Assembly (NCBI GenBank): GCA_000711775.1
Contig: ARYC01000753.1
Location: 1 to 64,000 of the forward strand
DNA from: Oxytricha trifallax
Lineage: Eukaryota > Ciliophora > Spirotrichea > Sporadotrichida > Oxytrichidae
Reading direction: 5' to 3'
Length of the DNA stretch: 64,000 nucleotides
Positions 35,845 through 48,316 of the stretch are shown here, piece by piece (the first letter of the stretch is position 1; every line of letters begins with the position of its first letter). A model generated the notes under the pieces. That model worked only from the letters and a program-made list of their open reading frames with translations, had not been told where the DNA came from and did not search any database. The translations under genes and the position numbers were made by a program.

Positions 35845-36190
35845 AACAAAAATGATCATGATTTCAACATCAAAATTTACAATGAAAACATGAAAGCGGT
35901 GAAAGACATATATCAGGGTGTCTTTGATACCCCTATTATACATTTCAATTCTCTTTAAAATCAATACTATATTAAATAACAATTTATTAATAAGGATCAA
36001 ACCAAAGAAGTTTTATTTTCAATTCTAGAAAAAATTCCCACAAGAATTATCAAATCATTTCTTGAGGAAGGTGAACAAAAAGATGATTAAAGTTAAGGAA
36101 TGGATATTGACGAATAAAATTAAAAACAATTCTTGACAATTGAACAATTCGTTAATGAAATGAATGCAAATAAAATATAAATATTCTTAT
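35845..36190 (+). CDS. Unknown acidic protein block
   Basis: Plus-strand frame: NIKIYNENMKAVKDIYQGVF, then IKQQFINKDQTKEVLFSILE and KIPTRIIKSFLEEGEQKDDQ, ending near FVNEMNANKIQI. Good coding character, mixed helices, several TAA/TAG as Gln. The minus-strand frame over the same bases is a shadow. No motif recognised. Confidence 0.45.
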
Positions 36191-36505
36191 AGTAAATTAA
36201 ATTTTCTTTTTCTATGTGTCTGAATTATCAGTAAACAAAGCTTCGCTATTAATGTAATTAAATATATATAAATTTTATTCATAATAAATAATATAATTAG
36301 TAATATTTAAAAGTAAAACATCAAAATTTAATATTTACTTTAGTAATAGAAGATGTGATCTATATAAATTTAAGGGAATATTTTAACTAACATTTGACTA
36401 GTCTAAAAAGGAATCCATATATATAAGACACGTATAAAATATGTACTTATTAAATCAATAACTAATAACTATTATATTCGGTTTGTTAATTTATTTCTAG
36501 AAAAT

Positions 36506-36724
36506 ATGTTACTCTCTTTATTCTTTTTATTTCATATTAAAATAATTTTAAATGCAAAAGTCAACCCTGTAGAGAATGACTTACTTGATGAAGAAGTATA
36601 AAATATCTAGTAATAGATATAAGACTCAATAAATCAATTAGAAAATATGTCATTCGAGCCTTAACAAAACAATGAAGAAAATGATTAGTTGATAGCACAA
36701 ATAAATATAAAAAAATAGTTATTT
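36506..36724 (+). CDS. Short putative secreted protein
   Basis: ATG 36506 starts MLLSLFFLFHIKIILNA, a good signal peptide, followed by an acidic, Gln/Asn-rich segment (VENDLLDEEVQNIQQQIQDS). The frame continues into AT-rich DNA, so the C terminus lies in a later exon or block. Function unknown. Confidence 0.4.
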
Positions 36725-36984
36725 TATATATTTGATAATTTTAAATTCAAAGAAAACTTGAAATTAAATTTTTTTAAAGATATTGAATTTAAACGTTTAG
36801 CTTATACTTATATTTAATTTTGCATTTAAGTATATGATTTATTTTATGTTTTAACTAAAATATTAATCATATCTAAGTCAAAATATAGATTCTTATATAT
36901 AATGAAAATAAGAATGAAGAATATAAAGACTTTTAATTGGGTAGAAAAGGTTGACAGTATTTTTTAAAATAATTTCTTAGTGAT

Positions 36985-37500
36985 CATTTTTCTTCTTAGA
37001 TTCTATGTCTCTCTTAAGTGTGTCGACATTTTAATCTTGCCTTTTCTTTACCCATTGATTATATTTCTTAATTGACTCGTCATGAAACTACTAGAACCTG
37101 TTAATGTTCATTTCAAAAATTGACTGTGACTTTTATTTCGCGTTATTTATTAAGAGGGCTTAAGTGTTGGCGTTACTGCTACTATTGTGATTAAATGTGT
37201 CTTTATTTTCTTTTGCTTCTTGATTGTTTAAGTTTGGGTTTAACAGCATTGAAGCCAGGGGATCATTTAAATTGCTTTAATTAAGTTTAAATTTAATGGG
37301 GGGGGGGTTATTTGCCAATGCTTAATAAAATGAAAAATCAATGTCGTTTGTGCTTGATTAGTTATTATTCTTATTCTGTTGCTCTTTTATCTAGAGAATG
37401 GCCTCCCTGTTATTTTCGAAAGATTGCTTCTTCACTTTTTTTGGGTAAATGTAAAGTACATATTTTAAACTGACCTTATTTTGGTTGATACTGGTATTAT
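36985..37500 (-). pseudogene. Array block A, truncated diverged copy
   Basis: Covers only the N-terminal third of block A (NNQEAKENKDTFNHN to DIESKKK) and stops abruptly. The C-tract has ten C, the length that keeps frame into the following residues (NNPPPIKFKLNQSN). Confidence 0.6.
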
Positions 37501-37863
37501 TGTATGTGTTGCAAGAATCATGGAAGATTTGAGAAATAAGTAATTATATTTACTTAAAGGAAGTTATTTGTTTCCGATTATTATTCATAATTTGTAAACT
37601 TACAGCTTAATTTAATATTCTATATTTAAGCTATTATCTGAATGAAAGGATTGAGTGCAACTTTAGTTCTAGTAAAAATAATTATTTATATAACGATACA
37701 TTTATTCTTACTTAAATTCAAATCCTTACTATTTTATTTTTTTAATTCACAGTTAATTTGATGTTCATGCGTTGAATAAAAGATATATAGTTTTATTTTT
37801 AAAATTAAAATTATTCAAAGCTTTATATAATTATTATATAACTCCACATCTCAGTTAATGAAT

Positions 37864-38430
37864 TCACTTAACTACCCCAAAGTAAGTGAGAATTCTATCT
37901 ATCCATCCTTTTTCTCTAGTTACAATTACATTACTCTCCTCATAACCCATATCCTTCAATCTTACTTCAAATCTTGCATCAATCATAGATTTATTCTTTT
38001 AGTAATATTCTTAAGAATCTTTTTAATTCATTAAGAATGTTGTTACAAACTTCAAATTTCCCACTCTCAAAATCTCATGAAAACTTTTTTGTGCTACTTC
38101 TTCAAACTCTTCAGGACTCATTTAAATAAAGTTGACTATCTATGATTTTGATTGGTTTCCTCTAGTTGGATCAAACTTTAAAAATTTTCTTTGCAGAGCA
38201 GTATCAAACGAATCTTTTTACTTGAATATTACTGCTATCCAAGTTGGGTTTAGCTCACAGTAAGCAACTGCATTTACATCTTGACACCTTATTTCAAGCT
38301 TCGTAAGAATACAATTCACATTCAAACTCTCAGCCAAACTAAAACCATTGCAGAATAGTATCCATTTATCTTAGATTTGGACAAGATCATCTTTCTATCT
38401 AGACAAAGTGCTTGGGATATTTGTAAAAAT
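37864..38430 (-). CDS. Array block C, diverged copy
   Basis: About 185 residues with a clean frame: DKWILFCNGFSLAESLNVN, then VAYCELNPTWIAVIFKQKDS and MSPEEFEEVAQKSFHEIL, ending KGWIDRILTYFGVVK and TGA 37864-37866. It aligns along its whole length with block C of the young units, with many replacements but no gaps that break frame, suggesting both are under selection. Unknown fold; a small globular domain is likely. Confidence 0.6.
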
Positions 38431-38999
38431 TGGAGATTATTCCAAAAATTAAATAAGTTAATTAAATGTTATTCATACTATTTTAATTTTTTTGTTTTAA
38501 AAAATATTAAAACGGTGTCGATCTTGAAAATTATCTCATTTCGAGATTCCTACATAATAGTAATAATTCTAAAAATCTAAGTTATAACGTCATTAAAAAT
38601 TATTTTTTTTATAAATAAGAAAAGTTCATAGATTTTATTAGTAGTTTTAAATCCCTTAGATAAGTTAATTAGCTAATTTTATGATTTTATTTGCAAGTTA
38701 AGACTTAAAAATATGAAAATAACTTTTCTCGTTAATTAAAGATTATTAGGATTAGCTTAATAATTTTATCAGAATCATAATTGAAGTAAGTTCTTCACAC
38801 TTTTAATAATATCAGAAGAGCATGATCAGTGACTAAGCATGAATAAACCTTGGAGGTGATGGCATTTGAGCCAGGGCTACCTGGTGACTTACCATGTGCC
38901 TGGTTACTGATCCAAATTGTTAATTCAATTTCTTATGTGTTAATTGAAAATACATTAATTTAATTATGATTTTATGGCAAGTTTTTTGTTGATATATTT

Positions 39000-40519
39000 T
39001 TAATACTTATAAAAATTATAAAATTAAACAGTGTGAATAACATACAGATTATTTTATTAAATCTTGGAAAATATATACAATTTTACTAAATTCTTAGACT
39101 GAATCAGATTTGCATCTTTCGAAAATGATTTGGAAAATTAGAGACGGGGATTCTACATTGAATTAGTGTTCTCAAAAAGACGGTCATTGTTTGAACCTCT
39201 TAAAGAAAACTCTCCTCTCCTAGAAGTTACCTTCGGCACTTGTTAGAGAGCAGATTTTTGCAACTCTTTTGCACTGCCAACAAAATTCTCCTTCTCATTG
39301 AAAGTTTTGTCAGCCATCTTGCTGTGTAGAGGAACCTGCATCTCTTTTTGATAAAGATTTTTATCATAATTCAAATCAAAAACTTCAGAACCGCCTTGCC
39401 TTTGTGCTTGAAATTTCTCATTCATATGTCCAAAACCTCCTTGCCCTTGTACTTGGTGTGTCTGGTTTTATGGTTAATATCTTCTTTGATTTTGATCTTG
39501 ATGATTCTGATTCAAAATTCCAAAACTTCCTTGCTTTAGCACTTCATGTCTCTTACTCAAAAGATTATACTTTCCTTGTACTTGGTGTGACTGATTTTAA
39601 AGTTATAATCTTTTTTGCTTTTGATCTTGATGATTCTGATTCAAAAGTCCAAAACCTCTTTGCCTTTGGCCATCATAATTTTGATCCAGATGTTCAACTT
39701 TTCTTTGCATGTGGTGATTGGTGCTGAACGACTCTTAAACTATTTTAAATTAAATTTATTAAGGTATATATTTCATTTATAAAAGAATTTATTAAGAAAT
39801 CAAAATTTCTCTCAAGTCATTTACTATCATTAGTAATCTGGTAGAAAATTTTTGTATAAGTATATATAGATGATTATTGCTCATACTTAATTTTATAATA
39901 ATTAAAAATTTATAATATATTATTAAATATGGTGTTTTAAAAATAATTACTTTAATTATTCTCCTTATTTAATTTATTTCAAAAATTTAAAAACTGTTGA
40001 GTAAAATTTATTTTATTTTATTGAAGTTTAACCATGAATGGCGTAGCTCTTTCTGTCAGAAATCTTTCTTGATTGAAAATGCATCTCATTTCCAGAAAGA
40101 TCTCTCTTTCCAAAACCTCTGTCATCAGGATCTTGTATCCTAGCGTGATTTATACTGGAGACTTGTGATTGGTTTCTCAGGTTCTGAGCTTTCTCCTTGA
40201 TCAAACCATTGTGAGGGTGAGGCTCCATTCTAAGTAGGTTGAATGGTTCTTCTTGATCAAATGTTGAATTTCTCTAGTGCTTTTCCTCCTCCAAAACATC
40301 ATTGGGCTTTAAATTAGCAGAGTTTCCAACAAAAGGACCCAAAACAGATGATCTAGAGCGATCAGAGTGATTCTATTGCTGCTCTAATAATCCTCTTCTC
40401 TTATTTATAGCTTCAAGTGACTTAAGCTTTTATCCTTCAAGCTCTTATATCTCTCTAAAATATTTCAAAGTGACTTCGTCAACAGGTTTGCTCTTTTCAA
40501 GTTTATCAAAAAAGTTCAT
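39000..40519 (-). CDS. Array block B, diverged copy: Gln/Asn-rich repeat protein
   Basis: ATG 40519 gives MNFFDKLEKSKPVDEVTLKY, a charged region (GNEMHFQSRKISDRKS) to about 40030, an AT-rich break, then about 39740-39060. The second part contains two copies of a repeat of about 48 residues built around FGLLNQNHQDQKQKR and FGILNQNHQDQNQRR, then EMQVPLHSKMADKTFNEKEN and SLRGSNNDRLFENTNSMQNP. Gln, Asn, His and Gly dominate the repeats, a prion-like composition. The young B copies keep only one degenerate repeat. No catalytic motif; function unknown. The plus-strand frames at 39348-39727 are shadows. Confidence 0.6.
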
Positions 40520-42060
40520 AAAAGTTACTCGTTCAAATTTAAAATTAATTAATAATTATAATCTCCCTGTATTATTGCTCTTATATACTCATTATCAATT
40601 TATAAACTGAATCTGCTGTAGTAAAGATTTGGGTCAAGTAAGTGTGTAATAACATCATTTATCAGCTTCATTGCAATCTAAAATGTCATTAAACTTTTAA
40701 ATCCTTACTCTTTCATGGGTGCTTTTTGTGAAGAATTCAGGGTAGCTGTTTTTAAAAATCAATTCTATCTCAATTCTCACAGCCAGTAGTATTATTAGCA
40801 TTATGAATGTTGGAAACACTCTTTTACCAGTATACTTGCTTTCAAGTTCGCTCTATATTTAGGCAATTGAAATAAACAGCAGTTTTTTGTGATAAGCATC
40901 TAATGGTAATTAATTAATGTGACCAAAAACACTCCAGTATACCAAATGAGATACTAATCCTATTAATCTTGCATTTTTCTGACTTTAAATTTCTTTTAAA
41001 GCTTTCATAATGTCATCAAATTCAAGATTTGGCTTGTTCTATTCTAAAGCCAGGTTATTCTTTTTAGTAACTGGATTTTTAAGTAATGAAAAAGCACTTT
41101 GTTTTTAAGTCATGCCTCCAGTTCCATTTATTAAGTGATTTTATTACATGCCAATATTTTATTGCATTTTAGCAGTGGACTTATTTTTCTTGTAGTTATG
41201 AATGATGTCATTGATTTCATCTCCCTCTGTAACATGAGGAATGATTTTAATTGGAAAATCTTTGGTGTACTTAAACATATCCATGATAATTTATTCTATC
41301 GAAACTGCTATTGGAGTCTACAACTCACTTAAGAACTCCTCTTTATTTTGCAGTTAGCTTAAGGGAAACTGTAATGCATTAGTTTCTAGAATGTTGAAAT
41401 TCTTAGCTTTACCTAATTTCTCCATAATTTTTTATTGTTAAGCTAAGTCGTCTGCTGTGACCTAGCCTACTCCATTTTCTTAAAGTTTAAGAGGGCCTGT
41501 GTCAAGTGCATAAGGATATAAAAATTTGGTCTTCCAATAGTCTAAATCTAAGTTCATCTCATTTTTCTTCTTAGATTCTATGTCTCTCTTTAGTGTGTCA
41601 ACATTCTAATCTTGCCTTTTCTTTACCCATTAATTATATTTCTTAATTGACTCGTCATGAAACTACTAGAACCTGTTAATGTTCATTTCAAAAATTGACT
41701 GCGATTTTTATTTCGCGTTATTCATTAAGAGGGCCTAAGTGTTAGCGTTACTGCTACTATTGTGATTAAATGTGTCTTTATTTTATTTTGCTTCTTGATT
41801 GTTTAAGTTTGGATTTAACAGCATTGAAGCCAGGGGATCATTTAAATTGCTTTAATTAGGTTTAAATTTAATGGGGGGGGGTTATTTGCCAATGCTTAAT
41901 AAAATGAAAAATCAATGTCGTTTGTTCTTGATTAGTTATTATTCTTATTCTGTTGCTCTTTTATCTAGAGAATGGCCTCCCTGTTATTTTCGAAAGATTG
42001 CTTCTTCACTTTGTTTGGGTAAATGTAAAGTACATCGGCAAAGATTTTTATGGTGACCTT
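40516..42060 (-). CDS. Array block A, first copy
   Basis: Same protein as the other A copies. It has nine C in the tract at 41873-41881, again out of frame with the rest. The 31-bp intron (40678-40708) joins THER to IAMKLINDVITH. In this copy the frame ends at TGA 40516-40518, which overlaps the ATG of the next block (40517-40519) as ATGA. Confidence 0.55.
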
Positions 42061-42461
42061 CTTTTATATTAATGTTGGCAAATTGTGTGCAGCAAGAATC
42101 CTGGAAGTTTTGAGAAATAAGAAATTATTTCACTCATTACGAAGTTTTATATTGCCAAATCATTCAAAGATATTCAAATTTACAATTATATCTAAAATTT
42201 AAAATCTATTTCAAAATATTTTTTTCTGAATGAAAAAGATTGAGTGCAACTCTTAGTTCTAGTAGAAATAATTATTTATATAACGATAAATTTATTCTTA
42301 CTTAAATTCAAATCCTTACTAATTTTATTTTAATTAATTAACAGTCCTTTTGGTTGATGGTCGTTCAATGAATAAATAGACATAAAGTTATTTTTTTATT
42401 AAATTAAAATTATGCTAAGCTCCCGTTAATATTATTTTTCTACATATCTTTATTAATGAAT

Positions 42462-42995
42462 TCAATTAGAAACCATGAAGAATCCCATAATGTTACTTAC
42501 CCATCCTTTCAACCCTAACCATCCTCTGTCTAGATTGGCAATTTCATCAGTCTCCTCATAATAAGTTTTCTAGTTCTATCTCCTCTTGATTATCCTTGCA
42601 TCAATCTTAGCTTTGTTCTTTCTATAATAGTCTTGATAATCTTTGTCGCACATCAAGAAAGTGCTCTTGAACTTCAATTTTTTCTCTCTTACTATTTCAA
42701 ATTCCCTCTTATTAGCAACAACTTCAAACTCTTCAGAACTCATGTTAGTACAGGTCACAATCTAAGTTTTTGAAAAGTTTTCTTTTAAAGGATCAAAGTC
42801 CACATACCTATTTTTCAAAGCACAATCATATGGATTTCTTGACTTGAAATAAACTGCAATCCAAGTTGGACTCTGTTCACAGTATGCAACCCCAAATACG
42901 TCATAGCTTCTTATTCCCAATTTCTAAAGTATGAAATCCACCTCTAAACTCTCATACAACTTGAATCCATTGCAAAATACTGGATCAAATCAGGT
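42462..42995 (-). CDS. Array block C, young copy 1
   Basis: PVFCNGFKLYESLEVDFIL, LGIRSYDVFGVAYCEQSP, TWIAVYFKSRNPYDCALKNR and KDYQDYYRKNKAKIDARIIK, ending KGWVSNIMGFFMVSN at TGA 42462-42464. The pattern matches the diverged copy (VAYCE-x2-PTWIAV, EEFE, C-terminal K-G-W). The upstream border is an exon or MDS edge. Confidence 0.6.
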
Positions 42996-43517
42996 TTTTT
43001 TCACCTCATTCTATATTGGCTAATAGTAAAAATTAATTTAATTCCAAAATTAAATGTGTTAATTATTTTTTGTTAACAGTTTTTTTGAATTATAATTTGG
43101 TTAAATATATTAAAATGCTAAAGTCTATTAACTATATTAAAATGGTATCTAGTTCGAAAATCTTTCCATATAGAGATTCGTACTAAAAAGTTGTAATTAT
43201 ATTAATCAAAGTCAAATTTTTTTCACTAAAGTGAGTTTCTATTTTTAATAATTATAGTTATATTTTAATAGAAGTAGTAGTGAATAAATCCCTAAGGTAA
43301 GGTATTTGTAAATTTGAATAATAAATTAATTAGATTAATCATTTTGATTATTTTAAAGACTTTTTTGTCCTTGATTTAGAAGTATTTTTGGATTTGTCTT
43401 AGTGAGATTAACAGGATCATTGTTGAAGTAAGGTCAACTTCGCACTGTTTTTCATGCAGAAGAGCTTGATCAGTGATTATGCATGTATATCTAATTTGCC
43501 AAGGTGAGTTAAGAATA

Positions 43518-43556
43518 GTTCAAATGCTACAACCCTTGTGGCTTGTAGCATTTGAA
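43518..43556. repeat. Perfect hairpin in the array unit
   Basis: Two 15-bp arms (GTTCAAATGCTACAA and its complement) flank a 10-base loop. The same hairpin recurs one unit later at about 47985-48023. The matching place in the diverged unit (about 38860-38920) has related sequence but no hairpin. Confidence 0.7.
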
Positions 43557-43849
43557 CCAGGCTCCTCTTGCTATTTGGCAGGTGGTCACCCTCGCTGCGT
43601 GGTCAATATTCCAGCGCCTATATATTTTAAATATTAATTTCTTCTTTAGTTTCTAAATTAAACATAGGTTAATTTAATAATGATATTTTGACACGAATCC
43701 TTAAGCAAATAAATTTCATGATAGATGTGCTTAAAATAAAAAAATTCTAAATGTGTGAATAACAACAAACAGATTTTTCATTTAATTTTCGATATTTAAT
43801 ATAATTTTACTTAATATCTAGGCTAAAAAATATTGATATCTTTCGAAAA

Positions 43850-44990
43850 AGCCCTGGAAAACTTGTGACGGGGATTCTACATAAAATTTGTATTCTGTAA
43901 AAGACTATTATTGCTTGAATCTCTTATAGCAAACTCTCCTCTCCCAAAAGGTCTCTTAAATACAGGCTGGTAAGCAGATCTTTGCAACTCCTTTAATTCA
44001 CCAAAAGAATCCTCCTTCTGATTGAAAGTTTAGTTGGAAAACTTACTGTTTAGTGGTACCTTCATATCTCTGATCTAGATTTTGATCTTGATTTTTCAGA
44101 ATTTAAAGTTTAAAACCACCTAGCTTTTGCTCTTGAGTTTTCTTGTTCCAAAACTAAAAATCTTTTTCCATGTGATTACTGTTAATTGACTCTTAAACCT
44201 TTTTAAGTTATATTTATTGAAGTGTAAAATTAAATAGTCTAAAATAAATTTATTATAAAAATACAAATTTTGTCAAAAATTATTTACTATCATTAATTCA
44301 TTTAGTTTATAACATTTTATAATGTCCGAATTTATAATATTATTTATAGAAGTTTATTTTTATGGATTTTACTATAAATAATTTCTCTAAAAAATCCCCT
44401 TACCTTACTTAATTCATATTATTTAAAGACTTAGAACTTTTTATATAGATTTTTATTTTAATTTTTATTATATATGGTATAGCTTGGATGTGAATAGCTC
44501 TTTTTGTCAGTAAAATTATTAGCAGGAAGATTCATCTCATTTCCAGTGTGGTCTCTCAAAACTCTGTCATCATGAACATGAATTCTACTTTGAAGTTGAT
44601 TAAAGACTGGTAATTGGTTCGTCATCACGTTTGAGTTTTGATCTTTCTTCTTGAGTGTCTAACCATTGCGAAAGTGAGGCTATATTATGAGTTGATTGAA
44701 AGGTTCTTGATAAAAAGCAGACTCTCTTTCATTCTGCAATTCCTCAAACAAATTTTCACCAGGCTTGAAATTTATAGAATCAACAAATGGACCTTCAACA
44801 AATTATTTCGACCGATAAAGATTTTATTAGAAATTATTTGATTGACTATTTCTCTAAGACTCTCTGTCAATTAGTTGAAGGTCTTGATGCTGTATTGCAA
44901 GATTTATTGAATGAGGTTACATAACAGAAAATGAATTTTTTTTTCGCGGTCAATTTCTAAGCTCTTTTCTAGTCGATCAAAGAAACCCAT
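43850..44990 (-). CDS. Array block B, young copy 1
   Basis: Starts MGFFDRLEKSLEIDREKKI near 44987 and includes KQFVEGPFVDSINFKPGENL, homologous to the diverged B copy (LGPFVGNSANLKPNDV), then MEKDFQFWNKKTQEQKLGG, VPLNSKFSNQTFNQKEDSF and QNTNFMQNP. Frame changes occur near 44670 and 44060 and are unresolved. The Gln/Asn repeat is reduced to one remnant. Confidence 0.5.
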
Positions 44991-44994
44991 AAAT

Positions 44995-46530
44995 TAAACA
45001 AGTTATTTTAAATTAATTAATAATTATAATCTCCCTGTATTATTGCTCTTATATACTCATTATCAATTTATAAACTGAATCTGCTGTAGTAAAGATTTGG
45101 GTCAAGTAAGTGTGTAATAACATCATTTATCAGCTTCATTGCAATCTAAAATGTCATTAAACTTTTAAATCCTTACTCTTTCATGGGTGCTTTTTGTGAA
45201 GAATTCAGGGTAGCTGTTTTTAAAAATCAATTCTATCTCAATTCTCACAGCCAGTAGTATCATTGGCATTATGAATGTTGGAAACACTCTTTTACCAGTA
45301 TACTTGCTTTCAAGTTCGCTCTATATTTAGGCAATTGAAATAAACAGCAGTTTTTTGTGATAAGCATCTAATGGTAATTAATTAATGTGACCAAAAACAC
45401 TCCAGTATACCAAATGAGATACTAATCCTATTAATCTTGCATTTTTCTGACTTTAAATTTCTTTTAAAGCTTTCATAATGTCATCAAATTCAAGATTTGG
45501 CTTGTTCTATTCTAAAGCCAGGTTATTCTTTTTAGTAACTGGATTTTTAAGTAATGAAAAAGCACTTTGTTTTTAAGTCATGCCTCCAGTTCCATTTATT
45601 AAGTGATTTTATTACATGCCAATATTTTATTGCATTTTAGCAGTGGACTTATTTTTCTTGTAGTTATGAATGATGTCATTGATTTCATCTCCCTCTGTAA
45701 CATGAGGAATGATTTTAATTGGAAAATCTTTGGTGTACTTAAACATATCCATGATAATTTATTCTATCGAAACTGCTATTGGAGTCTACAACTCACTTAA
45801 GAACTCCTCTTTATTTTGCAGTTAGCTTAAGGGAAACTGTAATGCATTAGTTTCTAGAATGTTGAAATTCTTAGCTTTACCTAATTTCTCCATAATTTTT
45901 TATTGTTAAGCTAAGTCGTCTGCTGTGACCTAGCCTACTCCATTTTCTTAAAGTTTAAGAGGGCCTGTGTCAAGTGCATAAGGATATAAAAATTTGGTCT
46001 TCCAATAGTCTAAATCTAAGTTCATCTCATTTTTCTTCTTAGATTCTATGTCTCTCTTTAGTGTGTCAACATTCTAATCTTGCCTTTTCTTTACCCATTA
46101 ATTATATTTCTTAATTGACTCGTCATGAAACTACTAGAACCTGTTAATGTTCATTTCAAAAATTGACTGCGATTTTTATTTCGCGTTATTCATTAAGAGG
46201 GCCTAAGTGTTAGCGTTACTGCTACTATTGTGATTAAATGTGTCTTTATTTTATTTTGCTTCTTGATTGTTTAAGTTTGGATTTAACAGCATTGAAGCCA
46301 GGGGATCATTTAAATTGCTTTAATTAGGTTTAAATTTAATGGGGGGGGTTATTTGCCAATGCTTAATAAAATGAAAATTCAATGTCGTTTGTGCTTGATT
46401 AGTTATTATTCTTATTCTGTTGCTCTTTTATCTAGAGAATGGCCTCCCTGTTATTTTCGAAAGATTGCTTCTTCACTTTGTTTGGGTAAATGTAAAGTAC
46501 ATCGGCAAAGATTTTTATGGTGACCTTCTT
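44995..46530 (-). CDS. Array block A, second copy
   Basis: Nearly identical to the A copy at 49.5-51 kb, but exon 1 and the intron are replaced upstream by the end of the neighbouring unit, where the frame reads KKVTIKIFADVLYIYP. It has eight C in the tract at about 46341-46348. The 31-bp intron lies at 45146-45176. Whether it is expressed without exon 1 is unknown. Confidence 0.55.
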
Positions 46531-46928
46531 TTATATTAATGTTGGCAAATTGTGTGCAGCAAGAATCCTGGAAGTTTTGAGAAATAAGAAATTATTTCAC
46601 TCATTACGAAGTTTTATATTGCCAAATCATTCAAAGATATTCAAATTTACAATTATATCTAAAATTTAAAATCTATTTCAAAATATTTTTTTCTGAATGA
46701 AAAAGATTGAGTGCAACTCTTAGTTCTAGTAGAAATAATTATTTATATAACGATAAATTTATTCTTACTTAAATTCAAATCCTTACTAATTTTATTTTAA
46801 TTAATTAACAGTCCTTTTGGTTGATGGTCGTTCAATGAATAAATAGACATAAAGTTATTTTTTTATTAAATTAAAATTATGCTAAGCTCCCGTTAATATT
46901 ATTTTTCTACATATCTTTATTAATGAAT

Positions 46929-47462
46929 TCAATTAGAAACCATGAAGAATCCCATAATGTTACTTACCCATCCTTTCAACCCTAACCATCCTCTGTCTAG
47001 ATTGGCAATTTCATCAGTCTCCTCATAATAAGTTTTCTAGTTCTATCTCCTCTTGATTATCCTTGCATCAATCTTAGCTTTGTTCTTTCTATAATAGTCT
47101 TGATAATCTTTGTCGCACATCAAGAAAGTGCTCTTGAACTTCAATTTTTTCTCTCTTACTATTTCAAATTCCCTCTTATTAGCAACAACTTCAAACTCTT
47201 CAGAACTCATGTTAGTACAGGTCACAATCTAAGTTTTTGAAAAGTTTTCTTTTAAAGGATCAAAGTCCACATACCTATTTTTCAAAGCACAATCATATGG
47301 ATTTCTTGACTTGAAATAAACTGCAATCCAAGTTGGACTCTGTTCACAGTATGCAACCCCAAATACGTCATAGCTTCTTATTCCCAATTTCTAAAGTATG
47401 AAATCCACCTCTAAACTCTCATACAACTTGAATCCATTGCAAAATACTGGATCAAATCAGGT
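46929..47462 (-). CDS. Array block C, young copy 2
   Basis: Same sequence as 42462-42995, with TGA at 46929-46931. Confidence 0.6.
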
Positions 47463-48316
47463 TTTTTTCACCTCATTCTATATTGGCTAATAGTAAAAAT
47501 TAATTTAATTCCAAAATTAAATGTGTTAATTATTTTTTGTTAACAGTTTTTTTGAATTATAATTTGGTTAAATATATTAAAATGCTAAAGTCTATTAACT
47601 ATATTAAAATGGTATCTAGTTCGAAAATCTTTCCATATAGAGATTCGTACTAAAAAGTTGTAATTATATTAATCAAAGTCAAATTTTTTTCACTAAAGTG
47701 AGTTTCTATTTTTAATAATTATAGTTATATTTTAATAGAAGTAGTAGTGAATAAATCCCTAAGGTAAGGTATTTGTAAATTTGAATAATAAATTAATTAG
47801 ATTAATCATTTTGATTATTTTAAAGACTTTTTTGTCCTTGATTTAGAAGTATTTTTGGATTTGTCTTAGTGAGATTAACAGGATCATTGTTGAAGTAAGG
47901 TCAACTTCGCACTGTTTTTCATGCAGAAGAGCTTGATCAGTGATTATGCATGTATATCTAATTTGCCAAGGTGAGTTAAGAATAGTTCAAATGCTACAAC
48001 CCTTGTGGCTTGTAGCATTTGAACCAGGCTCCTCTTGCTATTTGGCAGGTGGTCACCCTCGCTGCGTGGTCAATATTCCAGCGCCTATATATTTTAAATA
48101 TTAATTTCTTCTTTAGTTTCTAAATTAAACATAGGTTAATTTAATAATGATATTTTGACACGAATCCTTAAGCAAATAAATTTCATGATAGATGTGCTTA
48201 AAATAAAAAAATTCTAAATGTGTGAATAACAACAAACAGATTTTTCATTTAATTTTCGATATTTAATATAATTTTACTTAATATCTAGGCTAAAAAATAT
48301 TGATATCTTTCGAAAA

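Larger units (their letters stand above)
36985..40540 (-). repeat. Diverged unit of the tandem array
   Basis: Holds, in plus order, a truncated block A (36985-37500), block C (37864-38430) and block B (about 39000-40519), each homologous to the young units but clearly diverged. It is shorter (about 3.55 kb) because block A stops where its homologues continue. Confidence 0.75.

Noticed and set aside
39404-39727. Plus-strand ORF with repeated DLDDSDSK motifs
   Set aside because: Reverse complement of the Gln/Asn repeat of block B; the minus frame continues on both sides and is conserved in the other copies.
41135-41332. Plus-strand ORF repeated three times in the array
   Set aside because: Exact shadow of the conserved minus-strand block A.
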